Shown here piece by piece: positions 33,831 to 44,053 of a stretch of 64,000 nucleotides of DNA. The position numbers and the translations under genes are program-made. Below the pieces are notes generated by a model that saw only the letters and a program-made list of their open reading frames with translations, made no database searches and was not told the DNA's origin. The first letter of the stretch is position 1. Each line of letters begins with the position of its first letter. The DNA comes from Dactylorhiza incarnata. Lineage: Eukaryota > Streptophyta > Magnoliopsida > Asparagales > Orchidaceae. The stretch covers positions 222,961 through 286,960 of the forward strand of contig JAWHQI010000715.1 in NCBI GenBank assembly GCA_033032865.1. Reading direction: 5' to 3'.

Positions 33831-33994
33831 ATGTTCATTGACATTTTGGCGTAACAATCAAAATTCTTAAACATTAAATAAAAATAAATAAAAATAAACC
33901 TCACCAACAAATAGATGTCTAAAACACAACAGTAAAAAAGATCGATTCATAGTTTTGGAAATAAAAATTCATAACATAAGTAACAATTTATACG

Positions 33995-34493
33995 CTAGGT
34001 ATCATTTTTTTCAAATCCTTTCCTCGCCTCTTCGATGTTGTAGTCCTTTGGCACCACAAATTTTCTTGCCATGGAGTAATGCTGAAAAATGAAGCGCCAT
34101 TGGTCACACCCATTTAAATCTCTCGGCATCGGAGGAATGAAAGCTCTCGTACTGATATGTTGAAGGCATGTTTTCTTGCCTCTGTAGTTATATGTTGAAG
34201 GCATGTCGTTAAAACTCATTGTGTCGTCCACACCATCCGGTCCTCTGTAGATTGCAGCAATATCATCCTCAACGCTTTGAATAGAATTTATGTTGTTCAT
34301 TCCTAACAAAATAAAGAGCACATCAGAATAATAATAACATCAAATATTAGATATTATTGATGTAATGGCATAAGCTGAAGTACCAACCTGCATTCATATC
34401 AGCTGAAGTCCAATCCCCCTTCCATTCCTGTTGGATGGTCCCAACCCGATTCGGCACTGATGACGATGACCCACTTTTGTCTTGCCAAGCCAT
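33995..34493 (-). CDS. Possible two-exon orphan gene (about 137 aa)
   Basis: I do not recognise this protein. Exon 1 would be 34388-34493, starting MAWQDKSGSSSSVPNRVGTI, with donor GTTGGT. An 84-bp intron ends TTTTGTTAG, and exon 2 is 33995-34303, ending ARKGFEKNDT. The split codon joins in frame (GCAG/GAATG). Exon 2 has a compact mixed-composition segment (TCLQHISTRAFIPPMPRDLN, QWRFIFQHYSMARKFVVPKD) unlike the repeats around it, which makes chance less likely. No signal peptide or membrane segment is seen. It may belong to a DNA transposon or be a gene relic. Confidence 0.4.
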
Positions 34494-34499
34494 CTAGAT

Positions 34500-35940
34500 G
34501 CATTTCAGATGCGGCATATGGTCAATATATCTTGGTCTCTATATGTTTATGTACGCGTAGATTGATCACATTATGTATAAGCATTGGTAATAAGAAATAA
34601 AAAAATGTACAGAGTGTATATGACAATGAATATTCAACAATCCATTAAAGTGCAGTCGGTCGATGGGAGCAGCGGGAAGAGTAAGTTGCAGTCGGTCGAT
34701 GGGTGAAGGAGACGGTTGAAGTCGGTCGATGGGCAAAGGAGTCGGTCGAGGAAGGAGACATTGCGTGATAGTTGCATTCTTGTTGTAGGTGACTGGAGCT
34801 GATCGGTAGCGTGGAGAAGAGACCCTGCTTCCTTTAAGAGTCCAGAAAATGATGATTTAGCCAAAAAAAAAAAGCGTAAGTACCTAATGTAACTTCAGTT
34901 AAAACAAATTATAATCTAAAAACATGATGTTTTTAGGTTATAGAAATAGATTTCTAAAAACAGATTTCTAAAAATTAAGCACCAAAAGCTTCCTTTAAGA
35001 GTCCAGAAAATGTTGTTTTAACAAAAAAAATGCACTTAGCTAATTTAACTTATGTGCAAGATTTTAATAATCTGTCCAAGCAGAAAAGCTAAATAAATTT
35101 ATACATGCAAAATAAATCTATCAATCATATTAGTTCATGACTTCTCTCAATGCCCACCAGAAAAGCTAAATGAAAGCAAAGAAAATTTGTTATTTGGCGG
35201 AGTAGGAGGCTGCTTGACATTTAATCAAACACCAAGCGGGCAAATAAATGTTCAACATGAAGCAGTGAAGATGGAAATGAAGAGGAAGTAGATCAGATAT
35301 GAAGAGGAGGAAGAAGAAGTGACGAAGGAGTTGAGGAAAATGAAGAATACCTGCGGAGGAACTGTCGGTCAATGGGAGCAGCGGGAAGAGTAAGTTGCAG
35401 TCGGTCGATGGGTGAAGGAGACGGTTGCAGTCGGTCGATGGGCGAAGGAGTCGGTCAAGGAAGGAGACTTTGCAAGGGAGTTGCGTGTTTGTTATAGGTG
35501 ACTGGAGTTAGTCAGTTGCGTGGAGCAGAGAGCCTGCTCTGCTTTGGGCGTCACCATACTTTCTGCGGCAGCAGGCTTTCGGCGCTGCCTATTGGCGTGG
35601 AGCAGAGGGAAATATTTACGGCGTGCAACAAAGCTTGAATTAGAAGGAAAAACTTGCAGCTTCCTGATTTTTTTAGTCTTTTATTTGGCAGATTCTTTGG
35701 GACCTTTTTTATATTTGGCTTGGAAGGCTTCATTTAACCATTTTAGAATTTTTGTGGGTTTCCCCCTCTCGCAAACAGATTTTGAAAGTCTTTAAGCAGC
35801 TTTGGGAGTGAGTGAATTAAATGATGGCATTGCACATTTGTGGGTAATTCAAAATGTCCAGAATACCCTTATAAATGAAAGAATCTGTATATTGGGCGGG
35901 GCTATTTTTGGTCAAGTAATGTTTCACCAAGCTAACTTTA
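34500..35940. other. Non-coding stretch with two direct-repeat pairs
   Basis: A block of about 160 bp, gtcggtcgatgggagcagcg ... gtgactgga, occurs at 34655-34810 and again at 35364-35520 in the same orientation. A shorter pair, cttcctttaagagtccagaa, lies at 34829 and 34988. Open frames here come from those repeats. The 33831-33994 and 35530-35940 flanks show nothing I can identify. Confidence 0.6.
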
Positions 35941-35962
35941 CTCTTCCCTTATATAATAAAGA

Positions 35963-36036
35963 TAACGCGCGCACGCACACAGACACAGATATATATAACG
36001 CGCACGCGCACACACACACACACACACAGATATATA
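35963..36036. repeat. Short CA/CG/TA microsatellite
   Basis: Third occurrence of ataacgcgc(ac)nagatatata units, following ttatataataaag. It truncates the gag fragment to its right. Confidence 0.85.
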
Positions 36037-36044
36037 ACACGCAC

Positions 36045-36924
36045 CATCTCTCCGCTTACTTTCTTCGGAGCTGTGCCAGGTGCACCAGGACTCCCTTCTT
36101 CTCCAGCCTTCCTCTTTCCCCTTCTTCATTTTCGATCCTCGGTTCTTGGCATTATCAATTGCCTCAACCTTCAGCGCTGCCTCCACTACCTCGACGTACT
36201 TCTCCGACCTATACGCGTTGGCCAACTGCTGGATGTCACTGCGGAGATCACCCAGAAACCTCTTCACCCTTCTTTCTTCTGAGTCTACCAGGGCCGGAGC
36301 AAACCTGCTCAACTAGCAAAACTCAATTTCGTACTCGCTCACCGTGAGCTGCCTCAGCTTCAGATGCTGGAAGTCATTCATTAACCGGTCCTGTTCCACC
36401 GACGGCAGGAACTTCCTTATCAGCATCCCTTTGAAGGTTTCCCACGTACATCCTCCAGTAAGGCCTTCCTTCTCTCTCAACCACCAGCTTTTTGCAAGAC
36501 CCTTTAGCTGGTACGCGGTGACCATCACCTTTTCGTCCGCAGTGATCCCTGAATACGAGAACATCTCCTCAATGGTTATAAGCCAATCGTCCAAGGCCAC
36601 GAAGTCAGCTCGTCCGTCATACGAGGGAGGTCCCAATCTCTGAAAGTGCGAAATGAAGTTCATTTCTGGTGGTATCGCTACTGGGGGCACCAGAGGAGCA
36701 GGAGGAGTAGGTAAAGTCTGTCCTACTATGGGGGCCTGCATCGCGGTTTGCTGCCTTGCGCCGGCAGACAACAACGACTCAACTTGCGACTGCATCGCAA
36801 CCATTTGTCTCATCAGAGTCTCATTGCTCTGGCGCAGACTCTCGATCAAGGCTTCACTCTGCGCTCCAAACGACTCACCCTCCTACTGAGGAGTCGATCT
36901 AGTCGCGATTCGCTTAGGCGCCAT
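36045..36924 (-). pseudogene. Chromovirus gag fragment
   Basis: ATG at 36924 (MAPKRIATRSTPQ), then an in-frame TAG. A coiled-coil-like stretch follows (IESLRQSNETLMRQMVAMQS), then the capsid domain (HFQRLGPPSYDGRADFVALD, QLKGLAKSWWLREKEGLTGG, LMNDFQHLKLRQLTVSEYE). A second TAG follows EFC, and the frame continues RFAPALVDSEERRVKRFLGD. The nucleocapsid and pol are missing; the microsatellite starts where they should be. Its 5' leader probably runs through 36925-37450, which contains three copies of ttatgcatcccatactacat-like repeats. Confidence 0.8.
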
Positions 36925-37971
36925 CTCTGCTAATATGCATAAACCTCTAATCAAAACTTATCCTTACGCTAGAACTACCCTGCTTGGTTCAGAACATACA
37001 TGTACAGATCTTGCTATTGCTACTACCTTGCTCTGGGATTTTTATGATGTCATGCTCAATCTTGGGACTATACTTCATCATCCCTCTTGACTCATGTGCA
37101 AATGTCATGAATGCATGAATTTTCTTGTGTTCGTTTTGAAATCATGGGTGTACGTGTGTCATCATATAAATCTTTAGCTTGGCACGGGTACTTTATGCGA
37201 TGTTATGATGTGCATGTTGTGCTATGCATTCTAAAAAAAGGCCTTAATGCATGTTATGAACGGCGTACGCATAAAATATTATGCACCCCATAATACATAA
37301 TATCGCATGCAACGAAAAAAATAAAAAATCGAGCTAATGGACATCCAAGAGACTGGTGTTATGCATCCCATACTACATAACGGTCACATGTTGTCACCTA
37401 TGAGGATCCATATGCAAACACATATTATGCATCCCATACTACATAATATGCCTACAATTAGGAAAATGTGATGGTCATGTAGGCTAGTTGGGGTATCCTT
37501 ACGAGATTCTTCGGAATTGCGTACTCGTCCAACAATTTCTCCAGAACTCCTATTGGGAAGTGTGGTCTTGAATGATGTGATTTGATGGAGTTCTTCCTTT
37601 CCTCGCCGTACCGATAAACCAGGCGAGAGAGCAGCTAAAATGTCATTTTGAGGGCGACGAAGTCCCAAATGATTGGCCCCAAGATGCGGAGCCGATGGCC
37701 TCCTAATACAATCTCAAAGGCCGACATTGGAATGGCGTAGAGGTCCATTCAGATGGAGCCTCTGTGGACCTTCAACTCCACGTAAGCACAAATTTCTAGG
37801 CTCGAAAAGTAACATCCGAAATTCTAATTACTATTTTTATAATTTTAATTCAAGCCCCGACCAAAGTTAGTGTCGATGTCGCCGCTGTCGTGTGAGGCAA
37901 TCATGCATTGAAAGACTTATAGAATTCAATTAACTAAATAAATATTTAACCAATTTTAATTTCGACACGAA
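36925..37971. other. Leader-like and unassigned sequence
   Basis: Imperfect repeats tattatgcatcccatactac lie at about 37275, 37358 and 37420, like leader repeats of chromoviruses. On the minus strand 37640-37740 reads MSAFEIVLGGHRLRILGPII, slightly like an integrase core, but stops follow at once. I could not assign 37750-37971. Confidence 0.35.
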
Positions 37972-38064
37972 GGAGCCTTGTCGCACCGGTTAAGGTGTAG
38001 TCCTGTGACCTTGAGGTCACGGGTTTGAGTCTTGGAAGCAGCCTCTTGCTAAAATGCAAGGTAA
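37972..38064 (+). mobile_element. Au-type SINE, 3'-truncated
   Basis: Reads ggagccttgtcgcaccggtt aaggtgtag, then gtgaccttgaggtcacgggtttgagtc and gcagcctcttgctaaaatgcaaggtaagg. This matches the 5' half of the plant Au SINE, with its pol III box A and box B (box B at about 38022-38032). The 3' half is missing; sequence passes straight into the LTR of the next element. Confidence 0.8.
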
Positions 38065-40186
38065 GGTTTATCTAGTCGCGTTAAGTCCATTATGTTTTAT
38101 GTTTTCGGGTTATTTACACTCATGCCATTAGGAGTCTTATATAAACCCATGGAGTCGTGTGTTAGGAGGGATCAATGAAGAAAGTCTATTTTCCTAAGCC
38201 CTAAATAGATTTTGGAAGCTCTCTCTCTTGAGCACGCCCCTCTTATGCAGCCGCGGTTACGGCTCCGTAGTATCTTCCTCCTTCATCTCTACCTCTAGTC
38301 ATCCTCTGGCCACCTCTCTGAGTAGACCCATAACAACTTGGTATCAGTGGTATCCTTCTTAGGCTCAACACTTCCGTACGCTATCGCAGCTTCATCAAGC
38401 CAAGGTTCCTCCAGCCCGCTGCACGTCTACTTCATCCTCTCCAGCGGGATCATCTCCTTCTCTGCAAGCAGCGACTGCACCTTGTACTCCAGCGGCCATA
38501 GTTCTTCCCCCATCCCCTTGCAGTTGTCGAGCGTCTGTCTCCTCTGATTCGTCTACACACGCCGTCAAATTTGTTTCGTCGACACCAGAGCCGACCGCCT
38601 GTGAGCGCGGACCTCCCTTTCGACTACAGTTATCGTCGCCATCTCCTCTGAGTCATCAAGCCGCATCTTCCGCCTGTCGTCTGCACGCTATGTGCCCTAA
38701 TCATCATCGACATTGCTCCGATCATCGCTCTCCATCGGCGTTGCCCTACTCAAGCCCGCCGCTGCTTCAGTTACGCGAGATTTTCGGCGTGAAATCTAAC
38801 AACAAATGACGCGGTCTCCGCGTGAAATCCAACCGCCCGATAGTCACGCGCGTATAACGCTGCTATTAATTGCATCGTGAGGTCTCCATCAGCTACGCAC
38901 GCCTCATCCGCATCCCTCGGGCTCAGCAAAGACGCCGCACACGCCTTTATTTTTTTTGAGCTGTGTGCTCACTGTTTTCTCCAGATGCTCCCTTGGGCCC
39001 CACCCCTCGTTAATTGGAAGTCCTAGTCGGTTGATTGATAGTAGATTTAAATGTTTAATTAATTTTATCAAGTATTATTCTTGATTAATTAATTAATTTT
39101 AAATAATATTATCGCATTATGGGGAACATCAAGCTCAGTGCCGCAGAGATAGCTGTCTTAGAGGAAATGATGACCTCCTGGGACGCATGCCTTCGGGACG
39201 GCGCAACTCGTCGTCAGGATGACATGACTACGTTCCTCCACAAACTTGATAATTTGATAGCCGCCTTCCTGCCGAATTTTTCACCTTTCCCGCTACAGAT
39301 TCCACTAGAGCGGTCTCCGTACCCACCGCAGACCGCAGAAGCTTCATCGTTCGCCGCTGTTCGTGTCATGCCACCTCCGCCGCCAGTGGTCCTCGCACTG
39401 TAGTTTACTTTTCTGCCACCACCAGTCCCTGTAGATGTCACCTCTCCACCTCTCGTCCCGGTCCCTACCTTTCCGGTTCCTCCAGCCATCTCGCCGCCTC
39501 CTCTACCGACTCTTGCTCCGCCGGCCTCTACTGTGCCACTCCCTCCGACCATATCGCCGCTTCTTCTGTCATCCCTTGCTCCGCCGGCCCCTGCTTCGCC
39601 GACCCCTGCTCTGCCGACCCCTGCTTTGCCGACCCCTACGGATCTGTTCCTTCTACCGACCGTCGTTACTTCGGCCTCCTTGTTGCTATTGATCACTACT
39701 GCTCTGACAACCCCACCAAACTCATTCTGTCCGTTGTTCCTCGCCGAAGCCACCATCGACGCGTCACACTACCGGACACTATTCTGGCGAAAAATTAAGA
39801 TGCCTGATTACTTTGTCATCCACGTGAAGTCCGAGCTTGAGGGCAACCTCGATTTCGAGGACAATTGAGATGTTATGGATCCTATACGTCAATTATCTCA
39901 TTTTATTATTATTAAGTTATTGTATTAAGTCAAATGTATTAGTCGAGTCGTTTCGTTTTATTTGTCGTATCGAGTCCGTTATGTTTTATGTTTTGGGGTT
40001 ATTTACACTCATGCCATTGGGGGTTTTATATAAATCCATGGAGTTTTGTGTTAGGAGGGATCAATGAAGAAAGTCTATTTTCCAAAACTCTGAAGAGATT
40101 TTGGAATCTCTCTCTCTTGAGCATGCCCCGCTTTCATCTCAACCTCCAGTCGTCCTCCAGCCACCGCTCCGAGTTGATACATAGCA
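38065..40186 (+). mobile_element. Small non-autonomous LTR retrotransposon
   Basis: The 3' LTR is 39871-40186 (316 bp, TGTTATGGATCC...CATAGCA). The 5' LTR survives from about 38065 to 38335 and has lost its first 80 or so bases at the SINE junction. TATA boxes (cttatataaa) are at about 38129 and 40024. The primer site 38339-38350 reads TGGTATCAGTGG. The 1.5-kb interior has no reverse transcriptase. The end of the interior, ELEGNLDFEDN then a stop next to the 3' LTR, resembles the end of gypsy polyproteins, so it is probably a deletion derivative of a gypsy element. Confidence 0.75.
39118..39403 (+). pseudogene. Gag-like N-terminal fragment with proline-rich tail
   Basis: An ATG-initiated 94-codon frame, MGNIKLSAAEIAVLEEMMTS, with a charged helical start followed by a proline-rich segment (PFPLQIPLERSPYPPQ, PPPPPVVLAL) and a stop. 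Pyrimidine-rich CCG/CTC repeats continue to about 39650 in other frames. The position inside the small retrotransposon and the helical start suggest a remnant of gypsy gag; no knuckle or capsid motif is left. Confidence 0.4.
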
Positions 40187-40605
40187 ATATCATATTCATG
40201 GAATACCATTCATTTTACTTTCTAGCACTCACTTTTCTTCTAGCAACTATTTGACTAAACTTCAAGGCCTCTAGTCAGCTTCTTCAATAATTTTTAGAGC
40301 CCTTGATTCAATCATTTGAATAAACTGGAAGTTGGTTATTCCTTTTCCATAATTCATGAAAATTGCATAAGCATCTCCATTAGGTTTATTCTCATTTTTC
40401 AAAAATTCCCGTATTGTTATCCAATTTCAATGAAATTAGTAGTTAAAGGGCGATATACCTCATGTTGTATCTTCTAGGCTTATATGCTCATTCATAGAAA
40501 CCTGTTTATTATTATTTTTGTTTACTTTTATCTTCCAGGAATAGACTTCTTACTTAATGAATTCAATCAGTAGTTTATCTTATTGCATTATGATATCTCA
40601 TGCAG
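40187..40605 (+). other. End of the upstream CCMH intron
   Basis: AT-rich sequence with no exon signal and typical intron composition, ending at the acceptor before 40606. The small LTR retrotransposon ends at its left border, which implies that the element lies within the same intron if the gene is intact upstream. Confidence 0.5.
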
Positions 40606-40737
40606 CTAATACGAGACGAGATTAGGTCCGGTAAATCAGACAAGGAAATCTACAAAAAGCTAGAGGATGATTTTGGAGAGACAGTACTCTATGCACCTAA
40701 ATTTAACATGCAGACTGCAGCCTTATGGCTATCTCCG
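40606..40737 (+). CDS. CCMH: CCMH internal exon (mitochondrial cytochrome c maturation)
   Basis: A 132-bp exon between a clear acceptor (ctcatgcag) and donor (gttagt). The 44 codons read LIRDEIRSGKSDKEIYKKLE, DDFGETVLYAPKFNMQTAAL and WLSP. This is the conserved end of the helical domain of CcmH just before its membrane helix. CcmH is a mitochondrial inner-membrane thiol oxidoreductase subunit that keeps apocytochrome c cysteines reduced for heme attachment. The part with the redox RCxxC motif must be upstream, but no such exon was found in the preceding 40 kb. The exon has no stops, and its protein sequence is well conserved, so it is probably functional. Confidence 0.85.
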
Positions 40738-40892
40738 GTTAGTTATTCTCAACAAATTTTGATCTTGAGTTTCATCTGATTGAATTAAGTAATCACTTCT
40801 AAGAAGGTTGAGTCAGATGAAAGTTGAGAAACTAATTAGTTCCATTGCATCGTTGTCATATTAATCCAAACAAATTCTTTTTCTTCAAACCC

Positions 40893-41295
40893 ACTTCTAT
40901 GTTCTGTTTGGGAGAGCGACAATGGTTGTAAATGCAAGGGATGTGATACAAACAACATTTTGATAGCTGCATTCATGAACGCAATTTCTTCAAAATAGTG
41001 TTTTCGAACAAATTCTACTGCCGGCATTTGAGTGCATTTGGGCTTTAGCAGCCACGAACACCATGGTGGCCGAAAAGACTGCCCAAAACTTCCAAACTTA
41101 ATGACACCGTGTCTTCATAATGTTTCCTAGAATAGTTCCCCACCTAGGTTCTGTTTAGGAGAGCAGTGACGGTTGTGTCCGCAGGGGTGAGATACACATG
41201 TAGCATTTAGGTAGCTGCGTTCATGAACGTCATTTCTTCGAAATGGTGATTTTGAACAAAATTCTATTGTAGACATCTAGGTGTATTCAGGTTTG
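40893..41295. repeat. Duplicated MITE-like unit in the CCMH intron
   Basis: Two similar units of about 150 bp (40893-41048 and 41150-41295), each starting gttctgtttgggagagc-like and containing tagctgc(a/g)ttcatgaacg and aatttcttc(a/g)aaat. They are in direct orientation and diverged by roughly a fifth. Confidence 0.6.
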
Positions 41296-42494
41296 TATGA
41301 CTCCCTCTTTCGAGGAGTTAAATCAAACTGGTGAGTCTTATTCCCAATGCACCTAACTTGACTATGATGGTAAGTAGTGTGGGAAAAAAGTAACATCCCT
41401 TCTAACTCGTGCACTGTCCTACTTCAACCCGTACCCAACTTGAAGACATTGATTGACTAGTCTCCATAATTTTGCACTTCATGCATATCAAACAACACAG
41501 AGTCACATAGTATCAACTGGAAGTAAAGTACAAAATAAGAGAGTACACGGACACGAATGCATGGGAATAAGGGATGGTTGGGTGAGTCAGAGGGGTCAAG
41601 GAAATAGGATGCCAGATGAGGAGTACCAGGCGTCGGCAGGGAAGAACAATGGCGCACATTATCAAATCACTGTGACACGTTCGGGTTGGACGTGTGGTCT
41701 CTATGTGGGCTCGACCTCCTTGGCTGAGGACGAGGACTGGTGCGTTGGGCATCGTCCAACCATCTGAAGGCTTCGCCGATGTTGATCGAGAAAAGGCAGG
41801 CAATTTTGACGGGGACTGGCACTTCCTTTGGAAACAGAGAGAAGTCATGGATTGTCCAGATTACTGTTACCGAAGGAAAAAGGTGGAGATTAAATAGGGC
41901 ATTATACATTAAATAAAAGAGGGGTTTCAAGGAGTGTTTTAATTGCACTTAGACACTCCTTAAAACTTACAAAAATTGATTCACCTATTTAATCTTGTAA
42001 CTTCCAAACTGAATTAAATTTCAGAATTTTTAGTTTTATAATTTGTTTATTTTTTTTAATAAAACTCACTTGCTCGCGTGCCTCTCATACTTGCATTACC
42101 GAACCAATTTATTAGCATATTGGTTTGTCGGATCAATAAGCTAAAAAAATGTGCAAGGACGTCACACAACCAGACACGTACAAAAAATACAATAGGAAAT
42201 AACATGCAACATAAGTGAAAATACCACACACAAAGTACAACAGAAAACATGCGTGAACATTAAACATAAAATCCGTGAATTGGAAAGTAAACTTAAGATG
42301 ATGCCCCAAATGGTGCATCAATGTCTTGAATTAGTGCAAGTAACATGCTAGTCTAAAAAGAGTAAGTGCCCCCCCGACCCGCGCGCCCTTACATACTCAA
42401 AGAAAGATAAACTCAATTTTCTAGCTACAATAAGTATCAAAATAACACAATATATAGCAATGCGATCAACAATATGTAAATATGGAGAACATTA
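41296..42494. other. Intron sequence without identifiable genes
   Basis: Mixed composition. Open frames at 41453-41897 and 42056-42321 have no recognisable motif and no codon continuity, so I do not call them. A run of cccccc at 42369 begins a short GC-rich patch. Confidence 0.4.
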
Positions 42495-43381
42495 AAATTG
42501 CTTATGCCGATTGGGTGAGGGAGCAGGCCCTCCGTTGTCCCTACAAGAGGGATCGCCCCTCCAGCCGCTCGCCCGAGCCCGTCGGTACCCTCGCCGACCC
42601 GCCTCCGCGGCGGTTGCCCAACTCCCGACTCGCCGCTACCATCTGCGCCTGTCCCCGCCGCACGCGGGTTTGCTGTCGTCGCGCCTATTCCGCCGTGCCC
42701 CATCCATAGGCGACCAGATGCCGCCGATCCCGCACCGTCGCTCCCGCGAAATCCTGTTGTGCCGGATCCAAGTGGATCGGCCGGTGGATTTGAAGTTCCA
42801 CCCGGATCCTCATTCGAAATCGCCTTGCCCTTCAGGTTTCGCGTCAATAGCGCCTTGAGTTCTTCCATGCGGTTGTCGATCCGCTCCTCCAATCTTTGTG
42901 TGGACGCCAACATTTTTTCCTCGATGGAGGCCACCGAATCCGTCAATCCCACATAGTTTTCCTCTAGGTTTTCCAACCGATTGGTTTCTTCTTGTGTGCG
43001 AGTGGTGACCTGTCGGAGAAGCGAGCCTCTGATACCAATTGTTAGGGTTCTACGAGAAGAGAGGGGAGAAATAGAGAGAGAGAGAGGGAAAGGGATTAGG
43101 GTTAGGAAGAGGAGAGGAGAATACCTGGAGATTCTATGCTATCCCCCATAATAGAGCCCCCTGGGTATAAATATACCCGGGCCAAGTAGGGGCCGGCCGA
43201 CCCCTCCCAAATGGGGCTGAACCGGTTGGTTCAGCCCCTGGCCGGACAGTCCTAATGAGTGGGGGTTGAACCAGTTAGTTCAGCCCAACCAGTTGGTTCA
43301 GCCCCGTTGTTGCTTGTCGTCTCCTTCCGCATGCGAGCATACTGATGCCCCGAGAAGCGTGTCGAGATTGGGCGCCTAACA
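42495..43381 (-). mobile_element. Reina-like chromovirus 5' end (LTR plus gag start) in the CCMH intron
   Basis: Minus-strand LTR 43040-43381 (342 bp) with 7-bp inverted ends TGTTAGG/CCTAACA, then primer site 43026-43037 (TGGTATCAGAGG). After it comes the gag N-terminus: RTQEETNRLENLEENYVGLT, DSVASIEEKMLASTQRLEER and a Gly/Pro-rich stretch. The gag frame is open for about 160 codons, then stops matching near 42495, where unrelated intron sequence begins. The TATA box (GGGTATATTTATACCC) is near 43160. Upstream of it lie dyads with 11-bp arms ggggctgaacc/ggttcagcccc (43213-43238) and weaker copies at 43263-43310. Confidence 0.8.
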
Positions 43382-43419
43382 TTCTTCTTCCTGTTACGCC
43401 TTCCCTTTCCATTTTTGTA

Positions 43420-43996
43420 CTAAATTTCACTTCTCTTACTACCAATTTCAACTAAAGTGACTCCCTTCTCAACATCCACTACTGCACTTTCATCGACTGC
43501 TACACTGCTTTCAACTACTCCTATACTAAATGGAACTAGTGTAGAAGAAACTTGTGTGTTATCAACAAGTGTTTTGTGGGATGATGGTGATGGTGGTGCA
43601 TGATAGGATGGTGGGGTGGGGGTGGGGGTGGGTGTATGATCAAATGGAGGGGCGGGTGCTTGCATATCTCTGATTAGAGCAATGATAACATCGAATCTAT
43701 CTTCACATAAATTTTTTAGTGTAATGATTGCTTGCAAATTATCATTACTTCTTGTTTAATATATTATCCTCATTGAAGATAGTATCCAACATGCTCCTCC
43801 TCTCCTTCTTCTCTTCCACCCTCCTGTTCTTCCTCCACCTCTCCTCCAACTTCTCCTCCTCTTTCTCCTCACCCTTCTTCTCTTTCTTATCCTCCTCTTT
43901 CGCCTCCTCCTTCTCTCTCTTGTCCTCCTCCTTCATTTCCCTCTTCCACTTTCTTTTCTTCATTAACTCAACCTGTACATTCATTTTTTCTTTCAC
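43420..43996 (-). pseudogene. Charged, Lys/Glu-rich protein fragment of unknown origin
   Basis: Two minus-strand frames that may once have been one. The first (43745-43996) is a helical Lys/Glu-rich run, EKEEAKEEDKKEKKGEEKEE, ending FNEDNIL. The second (43420-43737) continues AIITLKNLCEDRFDVIIALI, then a Pro/His-rich segment. The join is a frameshift near 43740. I recognise no family. The position next to a PIF/Harbinger-like terminus suggests transposon-carried coding sequence, but this is a guess. Confidence 0.35.
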
Positions 43997-44053
43997 TTTT
44001 TCAAAATCAGAATCTTCCTAAATTCCAATTCCAGGCTGCCGAACGGACCCTTA

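Noticed and set aside
33102..33831. Gly/His-rich (plus) and Pro/Thr-rich (minus) frames
   Set aside because: Minisatellite translation; all frames are open because the unit lacks stops.
34634..34864. Small frame with PSTDCNLLFPLL-type repeats
   Set aside because: Derives from the duplicated cggtcgatggg block; not supported as a gene.
39214..39756. 180-codon Gly/Val-rich minus-strand frame
   Set aside because: Shadow of the CCG/CTC-rich stretch in the small retrotransposon; low complexity and no motif.
41453..41897. Possible exons in the CCMH intron
   Set aside because: No homology recognised, frames on both strands are equally open, and the flanking CCMH exons join in frame without them.
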